Origin: Gemmatimonadetes bacterium 13_2_20CM_2_65_7 | GTDB taxonomy: Bacteria > Gemmatimonadota > Gemmatimonadetes > Gemmatimonadales > GWC2-71-9 | Length of the DNA: 43,352 nt | Assembly (NCBI GenBank): GCA_001915025.1 | Contig: MNDR01000096.1 | Coordinates: 1 to 43,352, forward strand | Reading direction: 5' to 3' | Translations under genes and position numbers: made by a program | Part shown: positions 14,947 through 22,558 of the stretch, in pieces | Numbering within the stretch: position 1 is the first letter of the stretch | Layout: the number at the start of each line of letters is the position of its first letter | Notes under the pieces: model-generated | The model's database searches: none | What the model was told of the DNA's origin: nothing | The model's input: only the letters and a program-made list of their open reading frames with translations

Positions 14947-16559
14947 CCCAACGCCTCGTCCCGCGTGACGCGCATGACTTCTTCGAGTGTCGTCGTCCCC
15001 GCGCACGCCTTCGCCCAGCCCGCCGCGCGAAGCGGCTCCATGCCTTGCGCCTGCGCCAGCGCGCGGAGCTCGGCGAGCGGAGCGCGCTGAACGACGCGCT
15101 CACGCAAGTCCTGACTCAGCGGCATCAGCTCGTACAGACCCGAGCGCCCGCGGTATCCGGTGCCCGCGCAAGCGTCGCAGCCGCGCCCGCGCTGGAATCG
15201 CGGTTGGGGAATGTCAGGCAGCGTCGTCACTTCGGCGAGCAGGTCCGCCGACGGGCGGAAGTCCTCGGCGCAGTTCTCGCACACCATTCGGACCAGGCGC
15301 TGCCCCACGATCGCCAGGACCGTAGCGGCGACGAGGTACGGCTCAATGCCCATGTCCACCATGCGCGTCACGCCGCTGGGCGCGTCGTTTGTGTGCAGCG
15401 TGGAGAACACGAGATGCCCCGTAAGCGCGGCTTGGATCGCGATCTCGGCGGTCTCGCGGTCACGCATCTCGCCGATCATGATGATGTCCGGGTCATGGCG
15501 CAGAATGGAGCGGAGCGCGGCGGCGAACGTCAGCCCGATCTTGGGATTGATGGGGATCTGCGACACACCGTCGATCTGGTATTCGACGGGGTCCTCGACG
15601 GTCACGATCTTCACCCCGGGTTGATTCAGGCGGGCGAGCGCGCCGTACAGCGTGGTGGTCTTCCCAGAGCCGGTGGGACCGGTCACGAGAATAATGCCGT
15701 GCGGTTGGCGGATCAGGCGGTCGAAGAGCTCCAGCGCCGCGCCAGGCATACCGAGCTCGTCCAAATTGCGGACGCCTGCGCCGCGATCCAGGATCCGGAG
15801 CACGACGCTCTCGCCGTGCAGCGTGGGAGTGATCGACACGCGCAGATCGAGCTCCCGGTCCGATAAGCGCAGCCGAATGCGACCGTCCTGGGCGAGACGG
15901 CGCTCGGCGATGTTCAGGCTAGCCATGATCTTGATGCGGCTCAGCACGGCGGCCTGGTACTGTCGGGGCGGACGCGAGATGTCGTGCAGCACACCGTCGA
16001 TGCGGTACCGTACCCGCAGCCCCTCGGCCGTTGCCTCGAGATGAATGTCGCTCGCGCGAGCCCGCAGCGCCTCGAGGATCATCACGTTCACGAGCTTGAT
16101 CACCGGGGCCTGGTTGGCGAGCGTGCGCAAGTCGGCGATCGTCTCTTCCTCTTCAGTGAGAAGAACCAGATCGGTGCCGCGCAGGTCCGTCGCTTGCGCC
16201 TCGGAAGTCGACTCGGACTGCGCGGAGAGGATCGCTGCATGGATTTCGGCGGCAGGCGCGGCCACGATCTTCACACGTCTGCCATACACCCAGCACAGCT
16301 CGTCAATGACCATCGGGTCGGGTCGCTCTTCCGCCGCCACCAGCAGCTCCCCAGTCTCGCTCACACCAACGGGGAGCAGGCAGTGCTCCACGAAGTATTT
16401 GGGTGAAAGGCGCCGCGCCAGCGGCCCCGCTGCCGCGGCCCGGAGGTCCGCCCCAGAGCGAGGCGGCGCGGCGATCGCGTCCAACGCCGGGGTCACCTCA
16501 GGTGCGGGGCGGTGGGTCGGGAGCGGCTCTGCGCGAGTTTGCTTGTTCACGGAGCTCAC
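14943..16559 (-). CDS. gspE: T2SS ATPase GspE
   Basis: A 538-residue secretion ATPase. An N-terminal GspE_N-like domain (about 50-115) binds GspL in known systems. The ATPase core has Walker A GPTGSGKT (294-301), an Asp box (VEDPVEYQ), Walker B (DPDIIMIGEMRD, about 356-367) and a His box (STLHTNDAP). A zinc-binding four-Cys insertion is complete: C427xxC430 and C461xxC464. It hydrolyses ATP at the cytoplasmic face to drive pseudopilus growth. A GTG start at 16559 overlaps the gspD stop; a second GTG a few codons in is possible. All motifs are intact. Confidence 0.95.
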   Translation of the reverse strand: MSSVNKQTRAEPLPTHRPAPEVTPALDAIAAPPRSGADLRAAAAGPLARRLSPKYFVEHCLLPVGVSETGELLVAAEERPDPMVIDELCWVYGRRVKIVAAPAAEIHAAILSAQSESTSEAQATDLRGTDLVLLTEEEETIADLRTLANQAPVIKLVNVMILEALRARASDIHLEATAEGLRVRYRIDGVLHDISRPPRQYQAAVLSRIKIMASLNIAERRLAQDGRIRLRLSDRELDLRVSITPTLHGESVVLRILDRGAGVRNLDELGMPGAALELFDRLIRQPHGIILVTGPTGSGKTTTLYGALARLNQPGVKIVTVEDPVEYQIDGVSQIPINPKIGLTFAAALRSILRHDPDIIMIGEMRDRETAEIAIQAALTGHLVFSTLHTNDAPSGVTRMVDMGIEPYLVAATVLAIVGQRLVRMVCENCAEDFRPSADLLAEVTTLPDIPQPRFQRGRGCDACAGTGYRGRSGLYELMPLSQDLRERVVQRAPLAELRALAQAQGMEPLRAAGWAKACAGTTTLEEVMRVTRDEALG

Positions 16560-18346
16560 GGCTTTCGCGGAGGCACTGGTGCCAGCAGGCTGTCGAGCTG
16601 TTGTCTCGTGCCCTGTAGCTGGTCGCGCTCGCGCTGCAGCAGCGAGTCCGCCTGTTCGTCCGTAAACACGACGGAGGGCGTCAGGAAAATTGCAATCTCA
16701 GTGCGCTCGCGCGAGACGCTGCGGTTCTTGAACAGCAACCCGAGCAGCGGGATGTCCTTGAGCAAGGGGACGCCGCTCTCAACGGTTTGCTGCATCTCGC
16801 CGATCAGCCCACCGATCACCACCGTGTGCCCCGTCTTCACGATCGCGCTCGTTTCCGCTTCGCGCGTGGTGATGATCGGTGCATTCTGCGCCGCCGCCAC
16901 CGTTTGTTGCGACAGCGCGCTGACTTCCTGGAGCAACCGGAAGGTCACATAGCCATCATTATTCACGGTCGGGAGTACTGTGAGTTGCGTGCCGACGTTG
17001 CGGAACTGCACGACGCTGTTCAGCTGCGCCGTCAAGCCGGCGAACGTCGACGAAACAAACGGCACCTCGCTACCGACCAGAATGCGCGCCTCCTCGTTAT
17101 TGAGGGCGAGGACCCGCGGGGTGGATAGCACGCGCACGTTCGTCCGCGTCGCAAGCGCATGGAGGATCGCGCGCACGTCGATCGTGCCGAGGGAGATCAG
17201 CCGGACGCCGAGACCCTGCAGGCCCGCGAGGAGCGAATCGCTGAACCGCTGCGGGCCGACCCCGACCGTGACCCCACGCGTGCTGTCGCCCGCGATGCCC
17301 TTCTGCGTGAAGAGCTGCCAATTGATGCCGTATTCGCTGGCGCGATCGAGCGTGACTTCGGCGATCAACACTTCCAGCAGCACCTGCGGCGGACGGATGT
17401 CGAGTTCGTCGATAGTCTGCTGGAGCAGGGAAAAATTCGGCGGCGCCGTGCGAATGACGAGCGAATTGGTCGCCTGGTCGGGAACGATCGTCGTCCGGCC
17501 GAGGAGTCCTGTCTGGGCCTGCGCGCTCTCCGCCGCGGCCCGCGGGGTGGTCACGGGAGCAGCAGCGGGAAGGGGTACCATCTCGGCGCGTTGCTGCAGC
17601 GACTCGAGCTCACGACGGCGGAACCCTGTCAACTCGCTCGACAGGCTGCGCCCCTCCAGCGCCTGAACGCGCTGTCGCGGCGCCGCAGCCGACACGGCGG
17701 CTCCAAACACCTGCCCCAGCGTGGTCGCGAGCTCCGCCGCGCTGGCGTGCTTGAGCGGATATACGTAGACGCGGAGTCCCTCCTCGCCTCCCGTTCTGAC
17801 GTCGAGCTGGCGCAACAGATCGAGGTAGCGTGCGATGTTCACGCCGCGGTCAGTGATGAGCACGGAGTTCGAGCGCGGGACGACCTCGATACGGGCGTTT
17901 TTGCTCGCGACCTGCTTCAAGAGGGTGGTGCCCTCTTCTGCTCGAATGAACTCGAGCGGCACGATCTGGGTCACGAGCCCGAGTGGGGGCGGCGAGGGCA
18001 AGTCTTTTCCAACCCGCACGGGTCCCGTCGACGGCCGGTTCGCCTCAGGCATCACCTGGGCCACAGGACCCGACTGCACAAGCACTAGCCCCTGACTCTC
18101 GAGGATCGCCTCCAGCACCGCTCCGACTTGCGGCGCCGGAACCGGCTGTGGCGTTTGAAAGGTGATGCGGCGGCTCGGTACGCCGGTGAGCACGACGTTC
18201 ACATTCAACACCGCCGCGAGCGAGCGGATCACGTCGGGCAGGTCCGCGTTCACGTAGTTGATGCGAACGGGCTGCGGCTGCTGCGCCCTAGTCGGCGCGG
18301 GCGCCGCGAGCAGCGCACCGAACAGCGCCGCCATGCAGTGTCTCAC
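16556..18346 (-). CDS. gspD: T2SS outer-membrane secretin GspD
   Basis: A 596-residue secretin with a signal peptide (AALFGALLAAPAPTRAQ). The N0 domain is seen near residues 27-90 (VRINYVNADLPDVIRSLAAV), then N1-N3 modules (VPLEFIRAEEGTTLLKQVAS; VYPLKHASAAELATTLGQVF), and a C-terminal secretin domain from about 320 (VLLEVLIAEVTLDRASEYGI, GSEVPFVSSTFAGL, TVVIGGLIGEMQQ, VPLLKDIPLLGLLFKNR). It forms the outer-membrane gate. A GTG start overlaps the gspC stop by 4 bases; ATG 18334 four codons in is an alternative that keeps the signal peptide. The C-terminal tail is short and may act as the pilotin-binding segment. Confidence 0.94.
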   Translation of the reverse strand: MRHCMAALFGALLAAPAPTRAQQPQPVRINYVNADLPDVIRSLAAVLNVNVVLTGVPSRRITFQTPQPVPAPQVGAVLEAILESQGLVLVQSGPVAQVMPEANRPSTGPVRVGKDLPSPPPLGLVTQIVPLEFIRAEEGTTLLKQVASKNARIEVVPRSNSVLITDRGVNIARYLDLLRQLDVRTGGEEGLRVYVYPLKHASAAELATTLGQVFGAAVSAAAPRQRVQALEGRSLSSELTGFRRRELESLQQRAEMVPLPAAAPVTTPRAAAESAQAQTGLLGRTTIVPDQATNSLVIRTAPPNFSLLQQTIDELDIRPPQVLLEVLIAEVTLDRASEYGINWQLFTQKGIAGDSTRGVTVGVGPQRFSDSLLAGLQGLGVRLISLGTIDVRAILHALATRTNVRVLSTPRVLALNNEEARILVGSEVPFVSSTFAGLTAQLNSVVQFRNVGTQLTVLPTVNNDGYVTFRLLQEVSALSQQTVAAAQNAPIITTREAETSAIVKTGHTVVIGGLIGEMQQTVESGVPLLKDIPLLGLLFKNRSVSRERTEIAIFLTPSVVFTDEQADSLLQRERDQLQGTRQQLDSLLAPVPPRKP

Positions 18347-18834
18347 GAACCCCTCCGCCGCCTCACCGGCTGCAGGCGCAGAACAAGTTGTCCTGACGGC
18401 CGCGCCAATGTCACTGTGGAGTCGGTAATGGCGACGACACGCGCGCCCGCGACCATATCGCCAAGACGGTAGTTCTCGGCGCCGGGGATGTTCGGGTCGG
18501 CGTCAATGAGGGCCACGGGACCTTGCCCTCCGACCGTGATCCCATACAGCCGAAGCGTCGGTCCCTGGGGCTTCGTCGGCGCAACCGCCCGGCCAGGTAG
18601 GGAGAACCGCACCGCCGGAGGGGTCCGGTCCGGCGAGAGGATGTTCGCCGCGATGATGGTGTCGTACCTCGGCACCGGAGGCATCGTCGTGGGGGCGCTC
18701 TCCGGATGCGCGACTGCGGGTACGGCTAGCGTTTCCGCGCGTGGTTGGGGGAGGGCCGTGGGCGCCAGCCGGAGCGCCAAGCCACCGACGAGGAGCACGC
18801 CAGCCGCGACATACAAATTGCGCACGAGCGTCAC
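18343..18834 (-). CDS. gspC: T2SS inner-membrane protein GspC, short form
   Basis: A 163-residue protein. The GTG at 18834 overlaps the gspM stop (GTGA) and leads directly into a membrane segment (LYVAAGVLLVGGLAL), as in GspC. After a Pro/Ala-rich linker come the NILSPDR and TLRLYGITVGGQGPVALID stretches of the homology-region (HR) domain that binds secretin N0, ending in TLARPSGQLVLRL. Family members usually add a coiled coil or PDZ domain after HR; none is present here, so this is a minimal form. The frame is open further upstream but overlaps gspM in a different frame. Confidence 0.82.
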   Translation of the reverse strand: MTLVRNLYVAAGVLLVGGLALRLAPTALPQPRAETLAVPAVAHPESAPTTMPPVPRYDTIIAANILSPDRTPPAVRFSLPGRAVAPTKPQGPTLRLYGITVGGQGPVALIDADPNIPGAENYRLGDMVAGARVVAITDSTVTLARPSGQLVLRLQPVRRRRGS

Positions 18835-19502
18835 AGGCCGCCGGCTCCGCCAGCCGCGCGATAGAGTCCGTGCAGGCGGAGCGACCAGGAGAACGACTGG
18901 GGTTGGGGGCCTGTGGCGCTCGGAGCGCTCCGCGAACCGCGGAACGTAGGGACGCGCATGGCGAACCCCGCGTTCAACGACGCGTTCACCGACAACTCGT
19001 CGAGCGCGAGCAGTTTCTCGCCATGCTCCAGGCGGGATAGAAAATCCACGAGGCCGTAGATGTCCCCCTGGCACTGGAGCTGCACCGGGATGGAGAGCAA
19101 GCCGGGCTGGCCAGCACGTGGCTGGCTCGCGACGTCGACACGATTGAGCTGCACCGAGCTTTCGTCACCGTAGCGTTGCAGTAGCCCCTGCAGCGCCGAG
19201 GCCGCCAGCGCGGGCGTTGCGCCGGTCACTAGACGGATCTCATCTGCGGCGTGCACGCGCTGCCGCTCGTCGAGCGCCCGGCGCAGGCGATCAGTGTTCG
19301 CGACGAGCTGTGTAAGCCTCAGCCACTGCTCGCGGCTCGCCATGTAGGCCGCCTCGCGGGCCGCCCAATGGTGGGCGAGCGGCAGACCGACGAGCACGAC
19401 CAAGAGAGCGCTCGCGCTGACGAGCGCTCCACCCAGCACCACCCGGCGCTCGCGCGGGTTAAGGCGCTGGAGCGTATCGGAAAGCCAGTGCAAAGCTTTC
19501 AT
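18831..19502 (-). CDS. gspM: T2SS assembly protein GspM-like
   Basis: A 223-residue protein beginning at ATG 19502 with the typical GspM/PilO start: amphipathic helix (LHWLSDTLQRLNPRERRVVL), one membrane segment (GGALVSASALLVVLVGL), a coiled coil (WLRLTQLVANTDRLRRAL), and a ferredoxin-like periplasmic domain with YGLVDFLSRLEHGEKLLAL-type strands. It stabilises GspL and the inner-membrane platform. The chosen start overlaps the 3' end of gspL by 44 bases; no later start would keep the conserved first helix. Its stop overlaps the gspC start. Confidence 0.8.
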   Translation of the reverse strand: MKALHWLSDTLQRLNPRERRVVLGGALVSASALLVVLVGLPLAHHWAAREAAYMASREQWLRLTQLVANTDRLRRALDERQRVHAADEIRLVTGATPALAASALQGLLQRYGDESSVQLNRVDVASQPRAGQPGLLSIPVQLQCQGDIYGLVDFLSRLEHGEKLLALDELSVNASLNAGFAMRVPTFRGSRSAPSATGPQPQSFSWSLRLHGLYRAAGGAGGL

Positions 19503-20733
19503 AGGTCCGGTCGCCCAACGCGACACGGGTTGTCGCGGACAGGAAGCGCACTTCCTTGAATTCCGGAGCCGCGCCAAGCTGCGCCACCAGGCGGGATGCA
19601 TTCGGCGCGAAGCCGTCTATCTGCCAATCGGTCCCCGACCAACGGATCCCACGCAAGTAAGCCCCCGCGGGCAGCCGCTTCGAGAGCGCCTGGAGCACCC
19701 CCAGCGGATCGGGCCGTTTCTGTTCGATTTCGCGGATCGCCTGTGCCTCGCGGTCGAGCGCCAGAAGTTGGTTCTGGAGAGCGAGAGCGGGCGCGGCTCG
19801 CTGCTTGAGGGATTGGAGACTGGCGTCAAGCGAGCGGGTTGCCCGCGCGCGCCACGCGTCGGCCGAGGCGATCGCGAACGCGAGGGCCGCTACGCTGACG
19901 GCGACCGCGAGCCCGAGCTGGCGCCACCACCGCGCGGTGATGCGGGCACCAAGCTCACGAGAGACCAACGTCCGCGGGAAGTTTGGCTTCGTTCCGATTC
20001 CGAGCGCGGCACCGTACGCGGGAAGGAAGGGACTCACCACGTCCGCCACCGTGGGCAGCGGCTGCATCACCGCCTCGGGCAAGAGCGCACCGAGCGCGCG
20101 CCCCCGATCCTCGTTCCACGGCGTCAGGTAGATCGGCCCCGCTGCGCCCTGATTCTCCACCAGTGCCGCTGCGGCGTCGTCGAGGGTCCCGAACACGCGC
20201 CGCACGCATCTCACTCGACCAGCGTCGATCTCCACGATTCCGATGCCGTCGGCCTGGCCATCGAGCAGCACGACGGCTCCCGTGAGCTGCACCTGCGCGA
20301 GCGCCCGCGCCAGTGCAAGGGGCCCGGGCTCAATCACGTCGACCGGTCCGAGCGCTTCGAGCGCGGCGACCCAGGTTGCAAGCGGCGTCTCTCTCGTAGC
20401 GAATACGAGGTCATCGTCGTCGCGCACTGCCGGCACGATCTCCTCAGCGCGCACAGGAAAGAATCGCTCAGGCTCGAGCCGCAGTATTTCGCGCTTCTCC
20501 GATTCGGGAAGGGGGGGGAGTTTGACCCGCTTCATGAAGAGGAAGGGAATGTCGAGGGCTAGGGCGATTCGGCGTGTGCGCCCGAGATGCTCACGCAGCG
20601 CGTCCACCGCCTCCGTCGGGTTCGCCGGGTCGCACTCGACTTCGACTACACGGGCACGGGACCGGAACCAGCCCTCGAGCCGCACACCACGCATGGTGCG
20701 GGTCCCGACCTCCACTCCGAGGCGGGCCATCAT
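19459..20733 (-). CDS. gspL: T2SS GspL-type protein (PilM-PilN fusion)
   Basis: A 424-residue protein and the first gene of the gspL-M-C-D-E-F operon. Residues 1-250 resemble the actin-like PilM/GspL cytoplasmic domain that binds GspE (ALALDIPFLFMKRVKLPPLP; ILRLEPERFFPV). One membrane segment follows near 273-292 (LGLAVAVSVAALAFAIASA), then a coiled coil and a PilN-like periplasmic ferredoxin fold (LQALSKRLPAGAYLRGIRWS near 345-365). It links the ATPase to the periplasmic pseudopilus machinery. A G8 run near 20511-20518 encodes part of the LPPLP stretch. The start ATG at 20733 precedes MARLGVEVG; a second ATG is codon 2. Confidence 0.82.
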   Translation of the reverse strand: MMARLGVEVGTRTMRGVRLEGWFRSRARVVEVECDPANPTEAVDALREHLGRTRRIALALDIPFLFMKRVKLPPLPESEKREILRLEPERFFPVRAEEIVPAVRDDDDLVFATRETPLATWVAALEALGPVDVIEPGPLALARALAQVQLTGAVVLLDGQADGIGIVEIDAGRVRCVRRVFGTLDDAAAALVENQGAAGPIYLTPWNEDRGRALGALLPEAVMQPLPTVADVVSPFLPAYGAALGIGTKPNFPRTLVSRELGARITARWWRQLGLAVAVSVAALAFAIASADAWRARATRSLDASLQSLKQRAAPALALQNQLLALDREAQAIREIEQKRPDPLGVLQALSKRLPAGAYLRGIRWSGTDWQIDGFAPNASRLVAQLGAAPEFKEVRFLSATTRVALGDRTYESFALAFRYAPAP

Positions 20734-20770
20734 GGATGGCGCGCGATAAGGGTGTGCGCTCTGGACATCC

Positions 20771-20848
20771 CTAGGCCACCAGCCAGTCTTTCAGGTTGCG
20801 GGTGCGGGGCGATGCTACCCCGAAAATCACCGGGAAAAAACCCACCAT
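20771..20848 (-). CDS. Possible 25-residue leader ORF upstream of gspL
   Basis: An ATG-to-TAG reading frame of 25 codons ending 37 bases before the gspL start, with a hydrophobic first half (MVGFFPVIFGVAS) and a charged end (RTRNLKDWLVA). It could be a short translated leader for the T2SS operon, or chance. I see no convincing ribosome-binding site and no family. Included only because it fills the leader of a six-gene operon. Confidence 0.18.
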   Translation of the reverse strand: MVGFFPVIFGVASPRTRNLKDWLVA

Positions 20849-20861
20849 TCAAACGAGGTGT

Positions 20862-20960
20862 GCGGTGCTGATGCAGGAAACGCACCGGCTGAAAGTGCTC
20901 ACGAGCCAGGGACCCTTGTTGCGTACGCGCAACAAGAGAAGGGGTGTTACTTTGGCTCGT
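20862..20960 (+). ncRNA. Candidate structured leader RNA upstream of GT2 gene
   Basis: Two hairpins are visible. First, CGGTGC (20863-20868) pairs with GCACCG (20882-20887) around a 13-base loop. Second, a nested structure: ACGAGCCA (20901-20908) pairs perfectly with TGGCTCGT (20953-20960); inside it ACCC (20912-20915) can pair with GGGT (20942-20945), and innermost CTTGTTGCG pairs with CGCAACAAG around TACG (20915-20936; the shared C can join either stem). The structure ends 19 bases before the glycosyltransferase ATG, where it could affect translation. It does not match any riboswitch consensus I can recall. A DNA palindrome role is an alternative. Confidence 0.4.
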
Positions 20961-20979
20961 CCAAACGGATCAGACCTTC

Positions 20980-21729
20980 ATGGTCAAAGCCCTACATCTA
21001 TCACTCGTCCTCCCCGTCCTGAACGGCGCCGATCGACTAGCCGCCGCCCTGCCGGCAGTGGCCGAGTGGATGCAGCGCCAGCCCGAGCGCGCCGAGCTGG
21101 TGCTCGTCGACGACGGCAGCGCGCCCGCGACCGCTGAGTTGTTGCGCGGTTTTGCCGCCGATACGCCCAACGTCACCGTACTCACCAATGGCACCAATCG
21201 CGGCAAAGGCCACGCCGTGGCCCGCGGAATGCTCGCGTCATCGGGCCGCTTCCGGGTCTTTATGGACTCCGATCTCGCCTACCCCGTCGAGGAAGCGGGC
21301 GCAGTCGTGCGCCACCTCGAAGCGGGCGCCGACGTGGCCGTCGCGTGTCGCGTCTTACCGGAGTCGCGCTACCTGATCGCTCCGACGTTTTTTCGCTATC
21401 TCTACACGCGCCACGTGATGAGCCGGACGTTCAACTGGGTCGTGCGCCACACGCTGCTTCCCGGGATCCTCGACACCCAGGCCGGACTGAAGGGCTTCAC
21501 CGCTCAGGCGGCGACGACGTTGTTCCCGCGGCTGACCGTCCCGGGCTTCGGTTTCGATCTTGAGATCCTCTATGTGGCGCTCCGGCACGGTCTCCGCATC
21601 ACGCAGGTGCCGGTGAGTTTCCGCTACGACAGCGAGCCGAGCAGTCTGCGGTTCGCCCGCGACGGCGCGACGATGCTCGGTGATTTGCTGAAGATTCGTT
21701 GGAACGATTGGCGGGGGGCATATCGTTGA
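20980..21729 (+). CDS. GT2 glycosyltransferase, dolichyl-phosphate glucosyltransferase-like
   Basis: A 249-residue GT-A-fold enzyme of family GT2, similar in layout to polyprenyl-phosphate sugar transferases. It shows the opening strand LHLSLVLPVLNGADRL, the nucleotide-binding VLVDDGSAP, NRGKGHAVARGM (typical of the dolichyl-phosphate glucosyltransferase group), the DxD-like MDSDLAYP near residue 92, and the late GFGFDLEILYVALRHG and RYDSEPSS motifs. It has no membrane segments. It probably transfers a sugar from a nucleotide donor to an isoprenoid-phosphate carrier for a cell-envelope glycan. ATG 20980 is used; a GTG at 20944 with an adjacent AGAAGGG is possible but would start inside the hairpin. 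Its stop overlaps the deacetylase gene. Confidence 0.85.
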   Translation: MVKALHLSLVLPVLNGADRLAAALPAVAEWMQRQPERAELVLVDDGSAPATAELLRGFAADTPNVTVLTNGTNRGKGHAVARGMLASSGRFRVFMDSDLAYPVEEAGAVVRHLEAGADVAVACRVLPESRYLIAPTFFRYLYTRHVMSRTFNWVVRHTLLPGILDTQAGLKGFTAQAATTLFPRLTVPGFGFDLEILYVALRHGLRITQVPVSFRYDSEPSSLRFARDGATMLGDLLKIRWNDWRGAYR

Positions 21730-22558
21730 ACGACGACTGATCATCAACGCCGACGATCTCGGCATGTCGCCGGGCGTGAACCGCGGCATTTTCGACGCGC
21801 ACGCGGCAGGAACAGTGACATCGGCGTCGCTCCTCGCAAATGCTCCCGGACTCAACGATGCGATTACACGGCTGCGACACGCTTCCACTCTGCAGGTGGG
21901 TCTCCATCTCAATCTGACCGCAGGTGCCCCGGTGGCTCAGCCAGGGGACGTCACCAGTTTGTGGGATCCGCGCACCGGCGAGTTCTATCTGCTACCACAG
22001 CTCGTGCGCCGCGCCCTTATGGGTCGCGTCGCGCCCGAGCATGTCGCCGCCGAGTGCAGCGCGCAGCTCGCCCGGCTCAGGACGCTGGGTGTCAGTGTCG
22101 GACACATCGACGCTCACCGTCACGTCCACGCGCTCCCCGGCGTCTGGAAACCGGTCGTCGCGGTGGCGCGACGGGCCGGCGTTCGAGCCATCCGCGTGCC
22201 TCGAGCGGCGCTTCTCCACGGACGTATTCGGGTGAGTCGTGCACTGGTCGCGGCGTCACTTCGCGTGGCGTTGCGCCTAGCGGCGAACAGCGGCGCGCAC
22301 GATCGAGATCTCGGCCGCGCCGACCACTTTCGCGGTCTCGATCTGCTGGGCGCTCAGGATTTTCAGCGCCGCCTGCTCGCGCTGTTGGATCAACTCCAGC
22401 CCGGTACCACCGAGCTGATGGTGCATCCCGGCTATGTCGATCAGGATCTGACCGCGTGGGATTCGTACACAACCGGCCGCGAGCGCGAGCTCGCAGCGCT
22501 CTGCTCACTCGAGGTTCGCGACCGCCTCGCTCGGGGAGACATCCTGCTCGTCCCGTGA
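21722..22558 (+). CDS. ChbG/YdjC-family carbohydrate deacetylase
   Basis: A protein of about 278 residues of the YdjC/ChbG (HpnK-like) family, metal-dependent deacetylases of N-acetylated sugars. The metal-binding motif INADDLGMS lies at the start, followed by GVNRGIFDAHAAGTVTSASL, a GLHLNLT motif, the HIDAHRHVH histidine cluster and MVHPGY near the end. The first ATG (21764) comes after the essential Asp-Asp, so translation must begin earlier. In frame back to a stop at 21689 there is no ATG, GTG or TTG; ATC 21722 (after a GGGGGG run), ATT 21707 or CTG 21737 are the only choices. I give ATC 21722 as a best guess. It probably acts with the overlapping GT2 gene on an envelope glycan or lipid-linked sugar. 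Confidence 0.8.
   Translation: MVERRLIINADDLGMSPGVNRGIFDAHAAGTVTSASLLANAPGLNDAITRLRHASTLQVGLHLNLTAGAPVAQPGDVTSLWDPRTGEFYLLPQLVRRALMGRVAPEHVAAECSAQLARLRTLGVSVGHIDAHRHVHALPGVWKPVVAVARRAGVRAIRVPRAALLHGRIRVSRALVAASLRVALRLAANSGAHDRDLGRADHFRGLDLLGAQDFQRRLLALLDQLQPGTTELMVHPGYVDQDLTAWDSYTTGRERELAALCSLEVRDRLARGDILLVP

Noticed and set aside
13954-15090. 378-residue open frame on the plus strand
   Set aside because: Antisense to gspF and gspE, whose motifs are clear; the translation is Arg/Gly-rich and lacks any family signature.
17159-18088. 309-residue open frame on the plus strand
   Set aside because: Antisense to the secretin gene gspD; composition typical of a shadow frame.
20751-20960. Cyclic-di-GMP (GEMM) or cobalamin riboswitch
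   Set aside because: I compared by memory with the conserved cores of these classes on both strands and found no match to their key conserved segments; only generic stems are present.
20796-21137. 113-residue plus-strand frame in the gspL/GT2 gap
   Set aside because: Overlaps the glycosyltransferase in another frame and becomes Arg/Ala-rich; the first half coincides with the structured RNA region.
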